Shown: piece after piece, positions 44,369-54,352 of the stretch
Layout of the letters: each line of letters begins with the position of its first letter
How positions within the stretch are numbered: position 1 is the first letter of the stretch
Source: Geoalkalibacter ferrihydriticus DSM 17813
GTDB taxonomy: Bacteria > Desulfobacterota > Desulfuromonadia > Desulfuromonadales > Geoalkalibacteraceae
Direction: 5' to 3'
DNA length: 64,000 nucleotides
NCBI RefSeq assembly: GCF_000820505.1
Contig: NZ_JWJD01000001.1
Span: 317,094-381,093 of the forward strand
Made by a program: the position numbers and the translations under genes
The notes under the pieces: generated by a model
The model's database searches: none
What the model was told of the DNA's origin: nothing
What the model saw: the letters and a program-made list of their open reading frames with translations, nothing else

Positions 44369-46465
44369 ATGAAATCATTCAAGCTCCTGACTTTTTTCCT
44401 GGTGTTTTTTCTTGGCGGCGGTTTGGCCCTATGCCTTTCCGCCTCGGCAACCCAGCCACAGATCGTTCATCACGATCTGGAGGTGCAACTCTTTCCCGCG
44501 GAGGGCCGCCTTGAGGCGGTGGATCGCCTGAGTTTACCTGACGCACCCCCTTCGGTGCGGCTTTTTTTATCACCTCAGGCAAGCATCACCGATATCCGCC
44601 TTAACGAGCGCACCCTTGGTCACACATTTAACAACGGAATCATCAACGTACGCCTTCCTGCAGAGTTCCGGGGACAGCCAGTCACTCTTGAAATCTATTA
44701 TGAGGGGCGTTTTACCGACACCCCGCCGCAGGATCCCATCATGACCGAAGATCCAAGTTTCGGAGTCGCGGCGGCGATTTCGCCACAGGGAACTTTTCTT
44801 GCCGGCGGCAGCGGTTGGTATCCCGATCCGCGCCAAGGCAACGCCGCCTGGCGCCTGAGCGTCACGGCGCCGCCGGGCTATCTCGCCGTCAGCGCCGGAC
44901 GCCTCGAGGAGCAGGTCACGACCGCTGAATACAGCCGCTCGGTGTGGGAGGAGAGTATCCCTCTGTCCAATCTGACCGTCTCCGCCGGGCCTTACGAGGT
45001 CAAAACGGTCCAGGTGGGCGATATTCCCGTCAGCACCTATTTCTACCCTCAAACTCAGGAACTCGCGCCGACCTACCTCGACGCCGCCCGCGAATACCTG
45101 GAACTCTACGAAGACCTTTTCGGTCCCTATCCTTTCGCCAAGTTCGCGGTGGTGGAAAACTTCTTCCCAACCGGCTACGGTTTTCCTTCTTGGACCTTAC
45201 TTGGCAGCACGGTGATCCGCCTGCCGTTCATCGTCGAAACCAGTCTGGGCCATGAAATAGCCCATTCCTGGTGGGGCACCGGCGTGCGCGTCGATCATGC
45301 CCAGGGCAACTGGTCGGAGGGCCTCACCACCTATGTCGCCGATTACCTGTTTCTCGAACGACGCTCCGCGGAAGGTGCACGCGATTATCGCCTCAGAATT
45401 CTGCGCGATTACGCCTCGCTGGTGACTCCGGAACGCGACTTTCCCCTGACCCGCTTCCTGCGGCGCACCGACCGACCCACTCAGGCCATGGGTTACGGCA
45501 AGGCGGCCATGGTTTTTCACATGCTGCGCCACAAGGTCGGTGAGGAGATTTTCTGGGCCGGTCTGCGCGAGATGGCCGAAACGCGCATGTTTGATCAGGT
45601 CAGTTGGGATGATTTCGCAGCACTTTATTCGCGTCTGAGCAGCACCGACCTGCAGGCCTTCTTCGATCAGTGGGTGCGTCGGCCGGGCGCACCGATTCTG
45701 TCCCTGGAGAATGTCGAAGTCGAGCACCGCGACGAGCAGTGGTACATCAGCGGACATCTGCTACAAAAGACGCGGCCTTTTGACCTTCGCCTGCCTTTGA
45801 TTGTGGAAACCGATGGCGAACCCCTGGTCCGATGGATATCCCTTAAAGAGCGTGAAAATCACTTTGAATTGAGAACCGCCGACACACCCAGGCGCCTGTT
45901 GGTGGATCCGGACGCCCATGCTTTTCGCCGGCTGCACCCCAAAGAAATTCCCCCCTCGGTCAACAGCATCCGCGGTTCCGAAAATCTCATCGCAGTCGTC
46001 GCTGCGGATTTGCCGCCTGCGACCGCCGACGCCGCGCGCCTGATTTTGCGGGCCCTGCGCCAAGAAGGCATTCGCGTGGTGGACGAGAAACAGATCCGAC
46101 CCGAACAGCTTGGCACCCATGATGTTCTTTTCCTTGGCCTTCCGCGCCGTTTTGCCAATGCGCTGCTCGCCGACACCGGCCTGAGCTTTGACGAGCAAGG
46201 CTTCACTTTTGGCGAAGAACGCTTCGAGAGTCCGCAAGCGGCTCTCTTTGCCGCCGTGACCCCCAAGGACTTCCCCGACCGCAACTGGGCCTATTTCATA
46301 CCCGCCTCGCCGGAAGCGGCCCGCGATGCGGCACGCAGAATTCCCCATTACGGACGCGACAGTTATCTCGTCTTCGATCAAGGAGAAAATCGCGTGCGCG
46401 GCACCTGGGAGGTGCGTGAATCTCCCCTCATCCAAAACTTTAACTCTTCGGAGACAATCCAATGA
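44369..46465 (+). CDS. secreted M1-family metallopeptidase
   Basis: A 698-residue peptidase with a signal peptide (residues 1-28) and a peptidase M1-like fold. The zinc site GHEIAHSWWGTGVRV is followed after 17 residues by the third ligand in NWSEGLTTYV. The GAMEN motif of classical M1 enzymes is not seen; the equivalent is FPSWTLLGSTVI, which is normal for this subgroup. The last 150 residues are an extra domain (SVNSIRGSENLIAVVAADLP onward) that I do not recognise. It starts the four-gene unit and overlaps the ChaN-like gene by four bases. Confidence 0.85.
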   Translation: MKSFKLLTFFLVFFLGGGLALCLSASATQPQIVHHDLEVQLFPAEGRLEAVDRLSLPDAPPSVRLFLSPQASITDIRLNERTLGHTFNNGIINVRLPAEFRGQPVTLEIYYEGRFTDTPPQDPIMTEDPSFGVAAAISPQGTFLAGGSGWYPDPRQGNAAWRLSVTAPPGYLAVSAGRLEEQVTTAEYSRSVWEESIPLSNLTVSAGPYEVKTVQVGDIPVSTYFYPQTQELAPTYLDAAREYLELYEDLFGPYPFAKFAVVENFFPTGYGFPSWTLLGSTVIRLPFIVETSLGHEIAHSWWGTGVRVDHAQGNWSEGLTTYVADYLFLERRSAEGARDYRLRILRDYASLVTPERDFPLTRFLRRTDRPTQAMGYGKAAMVFHMLRHKVGEEIFWAGLREMAETRMFDQVSWDDFAALYSRLSSTDLQAFFDQWVRRPGAPILSLENVEVEHRDEQWYISGHLLQKTRPFDLRLPLIVETDGEPLVRWISLKERENHFELRTADTPRRLLVDPDAHAFRRLHPKEIPPSVNSIRGSENLIAVVAADLPPATADAARLILRALRQEGIRVVDEKQIRPEQLGTHDVLFLGLPRRFANALLADTGLSFDEQGFTFGEERFESPQAALFAAVTPKDFPDRNWAYFIPASPEAARDAARRIPHYGRDSYLVFDQGENRVRGTWEVRESPLIQNFNSSETIQ

Positions 46466-47334
46466 AAATACGAATTTCTTTTCTCGCCCTCACAGCATTT
46501 TTCCTGCTCGGCACAGGTAGCGCCTGGACGCATCCTCACATCATTGCGCTCTCCAGTGGCGAGGAAATCGCCTTCGACGACCTCATAACCGACCTCGACC
46601 AAGCGCAGGTGGTTTTCGTCGGCGAACTGCACGATCATGAAGGCCACCACCAGATGCAGCTCGAAATCATCCGCGCCCTGCATGAGCGCGGCGGTCCCCT
46701 CGCGATCGGCCTTGAAATGTTTCAAAGCGACTATCAAGGCGCCCTGGACAAATGGGTCGCCCAGGAAATGGAAGAGCTTAACTTTCTGTTGGTCTACCAG
46801 CAGAACTGGAGCCTGTGGCCCCTCTACCGACCGATTTTTATGCACGCGCGCGAGCAAGGCATACCGCTGGTGGGCCTCAACATTCCGCGCGAAATAACCC
46901 GGCAGGTTGCCCGCGAAGGGTTTGCCAGCCTCAACCCCGAGCAGCTGCGCGGAATGAACCTCAAAGGCTTTGCCTGCATTGTTGATCCTGCCTACGAGCA
47001 GTTCATCCGCCGCGCCCTGGGCTTGCATGGGCATGCCGACAACGACAGGTTCACTCATTTCTGCGAGGCTCAACTGCTGTGGGATGCCGCCATGGCCAAT
47101 AACCTGGTCAATTTTCTCGAGGAGAATCCAGACCATACCCTTGTCGTCCTGGCCGGCAGTGGCCATGCGTGGAAATACGGTATTCCCGCCCAGCTTGAAA
47201 ATCTCGCCGAATTCGACTACCGGGTGGTTTTGCCGGAAGTGCGCGGACGCATCGATCGCGGCAACGCATCCGTTTCAGACGCCGATTACCTCTGGCTTGA
47301 TTTCGGCGATGAGGGCTGGCAGGTCTGGGAATAA
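46462..47334 (+). CDS. ChaN-family (haem-regulated) protein with signal peptide
   Basis: A 290-residue exported protein of the ChaN/DUF399 family. A signal peptide (residues 1-22, ending in WTHP) is followed by VVFVGELHDHEGHHQMQLEI, the family's GE-xHD motif region, GLEMFQSDYQGALD and LAGSGHAWKYGIP with the late conserved His. In some bacteria the family binds haem at the outer membrane; no lipobox is present here. The ATG overlaps the stop of the M1 gene (ATGA), so they are co-translated. Activity here is unknown. Confidence 0.85.
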   Translation: MKIRISFLALTAFFLLGTGSAWTHPHIIALSSGEEIAFDDLITDLDQAQVVFVGELHDHEGHHQMQLEIIRALHERGGPLAIGLEMFQSDYQGALDKWVAQEMEELNFLLVYQQNWSLWPLYRPIFMHAREQGIPLVGLNIPREITRQVAREGFASLNPEQLRGMNLKGFACIVDPAYEQFIRRALGLHGHADNDRFTHFCEAQLLWDAAMANNLVNFLEENPDHTLVVLAGSGHAWKYGIPAQLENLAEFDYRVVLPEVRGRIDRGNASVSDADYLWLDFGDEGWQVWE

Positions 47335-47370
47335 AACCAATATCGCAATATTAAAGCTAAGGGAAACCCC

Positions 47371-49470
47371 ATGAAAGTCTGGCCCGGAAACCCCTATCCT
47401 CTGGGTGCCACCTATGACGGCGCCGGCACCAACTTTTCACTTTTTTCAGAAATCGCCGAACGGGTCGAACTATGCTTATTCGATCACGGGGATCGCGAAA
47501 CCCGCATCGAAATGCAGGAGGTCACCGGCTATTGCTGGCACGCTTATCTGCCCGGCGTCGAGCCTGGGCAGCGCTACGGATTTCGCGTTCACGGACCCTG
47601 GAAGCCTGAAGAAGGCCATCGCTGCAACCCCGCCAAACTGCTTCTCGACCCCTATGCCAAGGCTATCGAGGGGCAGATCGAATGGGACGAGGCCGTCTTT
47701 CCCTATCGCTTCGATGACGGGCCCGAATCCCTGAGCGAGAGCGACAGTGCGCCTTTCGTGCCGCGCAGCGTGGTTCACCAGCCGCATTTCGACTGGAGCG
47801 GCGACCGCCGCCTGCAGCGACCCTGGCACGAAACGATTATCTACGAAACCCACGTCAAGGGCTTCACCGCCCGCCATCCCGATATTCCCGAGGACCTCCG
47901 CGGCACCTATGCCGGCTTGGCGCATCCAGCGGCAATCAATTACCTGAGAGATCTCGGTGTAACCGCAATAGAGCTGCTGCCGGTACATCAGTTCATCCAC
48001 GACAAACACCTTGTCGACAAGGGGCTGCGCAATTACTGGGGCTACAACAGTATCGGCTACTTTGCCCCACACAATGAGTATGCCGCCGATCAGCGGCCCG
48101 CTGCGGTCGTTGCCGAATTTAAACAGATGGTCCAGGCTTTGCACCAGGCCGGCATCGAGGTGATTCTCGACGTGGTCTACAACCACACCGGCGAAGGCAA
48201 CCACATGGGGCCGATGCTCTGCTTCAAGGGCATCGACAACGCCTATTACTATCGCACGGTTGAAGACGACAAACGCTACTACATGGACTACACGGGCACC
48301 GGCAACAGCCTGCACATGCGCAATCCCCACGTCCTTCAGCTGCTTATGGATTCCCTGCGCTACTGGGTGCTGGAGATGCATGTCGACGGCTTTCGCTTTG
48401 ATCTGGCTTCGACCCTGGCGCGCGAGTTGCACGACGTCGATCGCCTTTCTGTATTTTTCAATCTCATCCAGCAGGATCCCGTGATCAGCCAGGTCAAGCT
48501 CATTGCCGAGCCCTGGGATGTCGGCGAAGGGGGCTATCAGGTGGGAAACTTTCCACCGGTGTGGGCCGAATGGAACGGCAAGTACCGCGACTGCGTGCGC
48601 GACTTCTGGCCCGGTCGCGACGAAACCCTGGGCGAGTTTGCCGCCCGCTTTACCGGCAGCTCCGATCTCTACGAAAATACCAGTCGCCTGCCTTTTGCCA
48701 GTATCAACTTCATCACTGCCCACGATGGGTTCACCCTCAATGACCTGGTCTCCTACGATCACAAGCATAACGAGGCCAACGGCGAGGACAACCGCGATGG
48801 CTCCGATCACGACGGCTCATGGAACTGCGGCGTCGAAGGCCCCACCGAGGATGGGGAGATCCTCGCGCTGCGCGCTCGGCAGCAACGCAACTTCCTGACG
48901 ACCCTGCTGCTCTCCCAAGGGGTTCCGATGCTGCTCGGCGGCGATGAAATCGGCCGCACTCAGCAAGGTAACAACAACGCCTACTGCCAGGACAACGAAA
49001 CTTCCTGGTTCGACTGGGACAATGCCGACGGGGAACTTCTCGACTTCACGCGTCGGCTCATCCGGTATTTTCATGATCATCCGGTTTTTCGTCGCCGTCG
49101 CTGGTTTCAGGGGCGCGAAATTCATGGACCTGAAATTACCGATATCGCCTGGTTTACCTTTGACGGGCAGCAGATGGAGGAAGATCACTGGGGCGAGTGG
49201 TTTGCCAAATCCCTCGGCGTCTATCTCAACGGCAAAGCCATTCCCAACCCCAACCCCAAGGGTGAGCCGGTTACCGATGACAGCTTTTATATTATCTTCA
49301 ACGCTCACTATGAGCCTTTGACCTTCACATTGCCCGATGTCTCCTGGGGTGAACGCTGGGTTATGGAACTCGATACGGCGCAAGGTTGGGTCGATGAGGC
49401 GCAATCCATAGAGGCTGGAGAGCAGGTCGAAGCCGAGGCTCGCTCACTTGTGGTCTTGCGCCAGGAGTGA
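47371..49470 (+). CDS. glgX: glycogen debranching enzyme
   Basis: A 699-residue GH13_11 enzyme that cuts alpha-1,6 branch points of limit dextrins. An N-terminal CBM48 domain (YPLGATYDGAGTNFSLFS) precedes the catalytic barrel with all four conserved regions: DVVYNHTGEGN, DGFRFDLAS (nucleophile Asp), LIAEPWDVGEGGYQ (acid Glu) and FITAHDGFTLNDL. The length is normal. It lies 36 bases after the ChaN-like gene. Neighbouring glycogen genes are absent, so the operon context is unusual. Confidence 0.96.
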   Translation: MKVWPGNPYPLGATYDGAGTNFSLFSEIAERVELCLFDHGDRETRIEMQEVTGYCWHAYLPGVEPGQRYGFRVHGPWKPEEGHRCNPAKLLLDPYAKAIEGQIEWDEAVFPYRFDDGPESLSESDSAPFVPRSVVHQPHFDWSGDRRLQRPWHETIIYETHVKGFTARHPDIPEDLRGTYAGLAHPAAINYLRDLGVTAIELLPVHQFIHDKHLVDKGLRNYWGYNSIGYFAPHNEYAADQRPAAVVAEFKQMVQALHQAGIEVILDVVYNHTGEGNHMGPMLCFKGIDNAYYYRTVEDDKRYYMDYTGTGNSLHMRNPHVLQLLMDSLRYWVLEMHVDGFRFDLASTLARELHDVDRLSVFFNLIQQDPVISQVKLIAEPWDVGEGGYQVGNFPPVWAEWNGKYRDCVRDFWPGRDETLGEFAARFTGSSDLYENTSRLPFASINFITAHDGFTLNDLVSYDHKHNEANGEDNRDGSDHDGSWNCGVEGPTEDGEILALRARQQRNFLTTLLLSQGVPMLLGGDEIGRTQQGNNNAYCQDNETSWFDWDNADGELLDFTRRLIRYFHDHPVFRRRRWFQGREIHGPEITDIAWFTFDGQQMEEDHWGEWFAKSLGVYLNGKAIPNPNPKGEPVTDDSFYIIFNAHYEPLTFTLPDVSWGERWVMELDTAQGWVDEAQSIEAGEQVEAEARSLVVLRQE

Positions 49471-49475
49471 AATCC

Positions 49476-51656
49476 GTGACCTCCGAAAAGAACAAACCGG
49501 GTCAGACATCCAAGGCAAGAGACATCTTGGACCCCGGTCGAAATTGCCTGAAAACGGCACGTGCCTCGCGCGTCGCTTTTCTGATCGACGGAGCCGATTA
49601 TTTTTCCGCCTTTCGCGCGGCGGCGATGCAGGCACAGCGTTCCATCTATATTGTCGGCTGGGACATTCACAGCAGCACTCGCCTCGCACCCGAGGATGAA
49701 CCCGAAGACGGCCTTCCCGCAGCCCTGGGTGATTTTCTCAATGCGCTGGTCAAGCAGAGCAAAGAACTTGAAGTCCATGTATTGGCCTGGGACTTCGCCA
49801 TGATCTATGCCCTTGACCGCGAGTTTCTTCCACTTTATCGCCCGGCCTGGTCATCTCATCGCCGCGTTCACTTCAAGCTCGATGCCAATCACCCAACCGG
49901 CGGCTCGCATCATCAGAAAATCGTTGTCATCGATGACACCCTGGCTTTTGTCGGCGGACTTGATCTGACCACTAAACGCTGGGACACCTCGGAGCACCGC
50001 CCTGGTGATCCGCGCCGCGTCACGCCCCAAAACGAATCCTACAACCCTTTTCATGATCTGGAAATGCTGGTTGAGGGAGACGTTGCGCGGGAAATCGGTA
50101 GCGTGGTGCGCAAGCGCTGGCGCGACAGCGGCGCTCGGCCTCCCCAAGCTCTCCCCGGTGAAACAAATGGAGATCTCTGGCCTGAAAGTATCGAAGCCGC
50201 CGCCCGGGACGTCGAAGTGGCTATCGCCCTCACCCAACCCGCCTTTAACAACAACCTTGCTCTTCAGCAAATCAAACAACTCTATCTCGATGCCATCGCG
50301 AACGCGCAGCGCTTCATCTATATCGAGAACCAATATCTGACCAGCGCTGAAATTGTGAACGCGCTTGTCGACCGTCTGAGCCAAGCTGATGGACCTGAAA
50401 TCATCATTCTATCCCGTAGTGGTGGCGGCGGTTGGCTGGAAGAGATGACCATGAGCGTGTTGCGTGCCCGCCTGCTCAAGAAACTGCGCGCCGCTGACAA
50501 TCAGCAGCGGCTCGGCGCCTTCTATCCTCACCACAAAGGGTTCAGTGAAGGCGAAAAAATAGATTTGCACAGCAAACTGATGATTATCGACGATCGATTT
50601 GTGCAAATCGGTTCTGCCAATTTGGCCAACCGATCCATGGGATACGATTCCGAGTGTGACCTCGCTTTTGAAGCACAAACCGAGGCGCAAACCGAGGCGA
50701 TCCGCGCCCTGCGGCGCCGCTTGCTCAGTGAACATCTGGGCACCGAAGCGCAACGCCTGGCAGAACAGGAACAGCAAAAGAATTCGCTGCTTGCGGTCAT
50801 CGAGAGTCTGCGCGGCGGCGAACGTACCCTTGAGCGGCTTCCGGACGAAATCGATGAAGACGTCGACGACCTGGTCCCCGAGGCTGATTTGCTGGATCCC
50901 GAACAGCCCATCGACCCCAACCGCCTTGCCGGCGAGATGCTGCCTCCCGACCATCGCCGCTTCGCTGAATCAAGGCTCTCTCTTGTGACTGCCTTGATCG
51001 TGGGGATCTCGGTTCTGGTCATGCTGTGGCATTGGACCCCCCTCGATCAATGGCTTCACCTGGAAAACCTGAGAGAAGTCGCCGAGACCATTCGCTCCAA
51101 CGATCTGGCGCCGCTGCTGGTTGCGGGAGGTTTTCTTTTGGCGGCTTTTGGGCTGTTGCCGGTCATGCTGCTGGTCGTTGCGACTGTCGCCATTTTCGGA
51201 CCTTGGCTCGGTTTGGCCTACTCCTGGGTCGGGCTTTTACTGGGGGCTCTTATCGGCTTGGCGCTTGGGCGGCTTTTGCCGCGTGATCTGACACGCCGTC
51301 TGGCGGGCAAGCGTCTCAATCGGGTCAGTCGCCGTCTTACCCAGGGTGGCCTGCGGGCAATCCTTGCCGTGCGGTTGGTCCCGATCGCACCTTTTCCGGT
51401 GGTCAACCTGGTGGCGGGCGCTTCGCGGGTGAGGGTAAGGCATTTTTTCCTCGGCACCCTTATAGGCACTCTGCCTGGTTTAATCGCTCTAATTCTGGTG
51501 GCCGACCGCATCAGGGCGGTTATCCACCAAAGAGATCTTGTGAATTTCAGCCTATTGGGCGCGACGTTACTGTTGGTGGTCATTGGGGCACTGGTGATAT
51601 TTCGGTGGCTCAAACGTCTGGATTTTTTGGAGAAAGGCAGGCGTGACGAGGGCTGA
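49476..51656 (+). CDS. phospholipase D-VTT domain fusion protein
   Basis: A 726-residue fusion. The first 470 residues form a phospholipase D with two HKD motifs, SHHQKIVVIDD (about 145) and DLHSKLMIIDDRFVQIGSAN (about 365). A charged linker leads to a C-terminal VTT/SNARE-associated (TVP38-like) membrane domain (about 520-715) with about six hydrophobic segments and GLRAILAVRLVPIAPFPVVN. It could remodel phospholipids at the membrane. GTG 49476 is chosen because AGGAG ends eight bases before it; a GTG at 49467 overlaps the glgX stop. Confidence 0.85.
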   Translation: MTSEKNKPGQTSKARDILDPGRNCLKTARASRVAFLIDGADYFSAFRAAAMQAQRSIYIVGWDIHSSTRLAPEDEPEDGLPAALGDFLNALVKQSKELEVHVLAWDFAMIYALDREFLPLYRPAWSSHRRVHFKLDANHPTGGSHHQKIVVIDDTLAFVGGLDLTTKRWDTSEHRPGDPRRVTPQNESYNPFHDLEMLVEGDVAREIGSVVRKRWRDSGARPPQALPGETNGDLWPESIEAAARDVEVAIALTQPAFNNNLALQQIKQLYLDAIANAQRFIYIENQYLTSAEIVNALVDRLSQADGPEIIILSRSGGGGWLEEMTMSVLRARLLKKLRAADNQQRLGAFYPHHKGFSEGEKIDLHSKLMIIDDRFVQIGSANLANRSMGYDSECDLAFEAQTEAQTEAIRALRRRLLSEHLGTEAQRLAEQEQQKNSLLAVIESLRGGERTLERLPDEIDEDVDDLVPEADLLDPEQPIDPNRLAGEMLPPDHRRFAESRLSLVTALIVGISVLVMLWHWTPLDQWLHLENLREVAETIRSNDLAPLLVAGGFLLAAFGLLPVMLLVVATVAIFGPWLGLAYSWVGLLLGALIGLALGRLLPRDLTRRLAGKRLNRVSRRLTQGGLRAILAVRLVPIAPFPVVNLVAGASRVRVRHFFLGTLIGTLPGLIALILVADRIRAVIHQRDLVNFSLLGATLLLVVIGALVIFRWLKRLDFLEKGRRDEG

Positions 51657-51675
51657 TTCAGCGTCTATGCCCAAT

Positions 51676-51740
51676 CGGCCCGCAGGGCCTGGTGGTTGAA
51701 GGCAGCGGTAAATGTTTGAGCCGCAGGCGAAGTTACGCGC
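51676..51740. repeat. degenerate left half of the dispersed inverted-repeat element
   Basis: CCGCAGGGCCTGGTGGTTGA, a variable stretch, then GGTAAATGTTTGAGCCGCAG and GCGAAGTTACG follow the order of the full elements at 25184 and 44193, but the right arm is missing. Confidence 0.6.
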
Positions 51741-51754
51741 GACAAAGCATAGCC

Positions 51755-52183
51755 TTACACTTGATCATGATCCTTGCCGATACGGCACGAACCTGAACTG
51801 CAATGAGGCTTTCGCTTGGGAAGGTAGGGCCGGATGTTGGCAAAGCCCTTGTAACCAAGACGGGCCAGTGGATTGATCAGAGGCAAGGTGATGAATGTGC
51901 CAAGCAGGCCGAACAGGGTCGAGGCGGGGAAAGCCTGCCAGATCGCCCAGAAGGCCTCAACCCCACGATACACCCGGCCCTGCGCGTCGATGGCGTGCAG
52001 CTCGTACATAAAATCTTTCAGGGAGATGTGGTAAGGGCCCGGATCAAAGTCCGGGTCGCTGATGTCAACGCCGATCAGGTGATCGTCGCGGTCCCGGCGC
52101 AGATAATGCTCAACCTCCCGTGCACAGACCGAACAGCCACCGTCATAGAAAATCAGCAACGGAAATAAGGGTTTGTCCGGCAT
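51755..52183 (-). CDS. DCC-family thiol-disulfide oxidoreductase-like protein
   Basis: A 142-residue DUF393/DCC protein. It starts with a thioredoxin-like beta strand and active-site pair IFYDGGCSVCAREVEHYLRR (CxxC), and continues with DGRVYRGVEAFWAI-like helices (AQGRVYRGVEAFWAIW). The family is thought to act as a disulfide oxidoreductase but this is not proven. ATG 52183 has GAGGAG in front. Starts 13 bases after the exonuclease III stop, on the same strand. Confidence 0.85.
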   Translation of the reverse strand: MPDKPLFPLLIFYDGGCSVCAREVEHYLRRDRDDHLIGVDISDPDFDPGPYHISLKDFMYELHAIDAQGRVYRGVEAFWAIWQAFPASTLFGLLGTFITLPLINPLARLGYKGFANIRPYLPKRKPHCSSGSCRIGKDHDQV

Positions 52184-52196
52184 TGGCGCTCCTCGC

Positions 52197-53015
52197 CTAC
52201 TCCACGTCGATCTCCACCCAAACCGGGCAATGATCCGATGGTTTGTCCATGGCGCGGATATCGTAATCAATGCCCGCCGCACCGCACGCATTGAGCAACG
52301 GCCTGCTCACCAGAACCAGGTCGATGCGCAGGCCGCGTTTGGGGTCATCCTCAAACCCTCGGCTGCGATAATCAAACCAGCTGAACCGATCCGAGATTTC
52401 GGGATGCAATTCCCGAAAACTGTCTCGCAGCCCCCATTCCTGCAGGGCGGAAAACCATTCGCGCTCTTCCGGCAGGAAGCTGGTTTTACCAGTGCGAAGC
52501 CAGCGCTTGGCGTTCTCGGGGCCGATGCCGATGTCGCCGTCAACTGGTGCGATGTTGAAATCGCCCATGACCACCAACGGCGCATCCGGATCGCCTTCTT
52601 CCTGCAGATATCGCTGCAGGTCAGCATAAAAGCGCCGCTTGGCAGGAAATTTGATTGGATGATCGCGGTTCTCTCCCTGAGGAAAATAGCCGTTGATCAC
52701 CTCCAGGGTTTTTCCCGAAGGCAAGGCGAAGCGCGCACTGATGAAGCGCTTTTGCGCCTCTTCACCATCACCGGGAAAGCCGAAGCGCACCTCGGTCGGC
52801 GCCTGCAGCGAAAGAAGAGCCACGCCGTAATGGGTTTTCTGGCCGTGATAGGCAACCTGATAACCCAGATCCTCAATGGCCTGAACTGGGAAATCGGCAT
52901 CCTGAACCTTGGTTTCCTGCAAACCGATGATGTCGGGTTGATGCTTGTCGATGACAGCTTTGAGCTGATGCAGGCGCGAACGCAGTCCGTTGACGTTGAA
53001 CGAAATAAATTTCAT
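52197..53015 (-). CDS. xthA: exodeoxyribonuclease III
   Basis: A 272-residue AP endonuclease/exonuclease of base-excision repair. It opens [14 protein letters not shown] and carries the metal and catalytic motifs [11 protein letters not shown], the [12 protein letters not shown] segment, MGDFNIAP and [10 protein letters not shown]. Length is normal. ATG 53015 is chosen as the typical family N-terminus; the ribosome site is weak. It follows the DUF3617 gene by 11 bases. Confidence 0.95.
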   Translation of the reverse strand: MKFISFNVNGLRSRLHQLKAVIDKHQPDIIGLQETKVQDADFPVQAIEDLGYQVAYHGQKTHYGVALLSLQAPTEVRFGFPGDGEEAQKRFISARFALPSGKTLEVINGYFPQGENRDHPIKFPAKRRFYADLQRYLQEEGDPDAPLVVMGDFNIAPVDGDIGIGPENAKRWLRTGKTSFLPEEREWFSALQEWGLRDSFRELHPEISDRFSWFDYRSRGFEDDPKRGLRIDLVLVSRPLLNACGAAGIDYDIRAMDKPSDHCPVWVEIDVE

Positions 53016-53026
53016 GATCGTTCGCT

Positions 53027-53575
53027 CTAACGCCCGACAGGCTGGAGATTTCCGCAATCGGAGGAGATCCAGCGTGCCCTCTGGTCGATATCGATCACTT
53101 CCGGCCTGCCTTCTATTGTCGTATTGATAACCGCGTTGCCGATGTATTCCTTGCGGCTGACAATCGTCACCTCGCCTTCACCGTGCGAGGGCGGCTCATC
53201 GTCACAGGTAAAACGTACGCGAATGGTGTTTCCTGAACGCTCGAGAACTTCCTGAGTACAGTTTTCTTCGGCCAGATGCAATTCGCCACGGGCAATCTCT
53301 TCTTCGCTGAGACAAACGCGAAAGCTGCTTTCATCCGCCCCGATACTGATTCCCTGAGCGGCCATCATCTGTTCCATCATCTGCCGTTGTTCCGGCGGCA
53401 AAGAATCCAGTTGCCGCCGCGCCTCACGCATCATCTCTTCCATCTGTCCGCTCTGACTGGTCATGCTCAGGGTGTGCTCCCACAGCCCGGAATCGATTTT
53501 CAGGTTTTGCGCAAAAACCTGGGAGCCAAACAGAACTGCCGCGCAAGCAAACACGATCGCGAGTTTGGATCTCAT
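53027..53575 (-). CDS. DUF3617-family periplasmic protein
   Basis: A 182-residue secreted protein with a signal peptide (residues 1-22, ending VFAQ) followed by [20 protein letters not shown] and [11 protein letters not shown], the DUF3617 pattern, and a Cys pair in the second half (EENCTQ and RFTCDDEP). The family's function is unknown. GGAGG precedes ATG 53575. It is the first gene of a unit with exonuclease III and the DCC protein. Confidence 0.85.
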   Translation of the reverse strand: MRSKLAIVFACAAVLFGSQVFAQNLKIDSGLWEHTLSMTSQSGQMEEMMREARRQLDSLPPEQRQMMEQMMAAQGISIGADESSFRVCLSEEEIARGELHLAEENCTQEVLERSGNTIRVRFTCDDEPPSHGEGEVTIVSRKEYIGNAVINTTIEGRPEVIDIDQRARWISSDCGNLQPVGR

Positions 53576-53806
53576 AATAAATATCCTCCTTGAAAAATTA
53601 ACATCGTTGCATTTTACCCGAGAATCAAAAAAAAAACATCCTTGAGAAAGGAATAAGCTTTTCAGTGTGGTCACTGACCGCCCGTTCACTCTTTTCTGGA
53701 TCACGAGGTGTCGGGTCTTCTTGAAAAGTTTGTTGCTCAGGACGCTGGATCAATTTTTGAAAATAAAGTAACCTCCACTTTTCTCAGCAGCCTGAATTGA
53801 TAAATT

Positions 53807-53831
53807 ATCCTGAATCCGTCAGATCCAGGAT
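53807..53831. repeat. 25-bp hairpin repeat (second copy)
   Basis: ATCCTGAATC, five bases, GATCCAGGAT. It shares sequence and shape with the hairpin at 6019-6043, but the second base pair is T-A rather than A-T, a compensatory difference. It lies about 40 bases before the YchJ gene, near an AT-rich TATATAAA that could be its -10 box. Confidence 0.65.
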
Positions 53832-53869
53832 TATATAAACCGGTCCCGAACAAAAAAGGAGCTATATCT

Positions 53870-54352
53870 ATGAGCAGTTGTCCCTGCGGGAGCGCAAAAG
53901 AGTATGCCGTCTGTTGTGAGCCGATCATCACCGGAAAGAAAACCGCCGAGACCGCCGAGCAGGTCATGCGGGCACGCTACACGGCCCATGTAAAAGTCGA
54001 AGTTGATTTTCTGTTTGAGAGCACCCACCCTGACTACCGCGAGGGCTATGATCATAAAGGGACCCGGACCTGGGCGGAAAGTTCCGACTGGTACGGTCTG
54101 GAAATTCTCAACACCGTCCAGGGCGGCCCAGGTGACGAAGACGGTGAAGTCGAGTTCATTACCCGCTTTCGCGACAAGGACGGCAAGCGCACCCATCATG
54201 AACGCGGACAGTTTAAACGCAAGGAAAATCAGTGGCTGTTCACAGAGGGGATTATGGTCAAGCCCCAGCCGCTGACCTCAAACAAAGTCGGCCGCAACGA
54301 CCCCTGTAGCTGCGGCAGCGGACTCAAATACAAAAAATGCTGCGCGAAATGA
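53870..54352 (+). CDS. YchJ family protein with two SEC-C motifs
   Basis: A 160-residue protein with SEC-C zinc motifs at both ends: [17 protein letters not shown] at the start and [20 protein letters not shown] at the end, around a cystatin-like NTF2-type core (the UPF0225/YchJ family). SEC-C motifs bind zinc and contact SecB or the ribosome in SecA; the role of YchJ is unknown. It is followed with overlap by the YaiI gene. Confidence 0.9.
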   Translation: MSSCPCGSAKEYAVCCEPIITGKKTAETAEQVMRARYTAHVKVEVDFLFESTHPDYREGYDHKGTRTWAESSDWYGLEILNTVQGGPGDEDGEVEFITRFRDKDGKRTHHERGQFKRKENQWLFTEGIMVKPQPLTSNKVGRNDPCSCGSGLKYKKCCAK

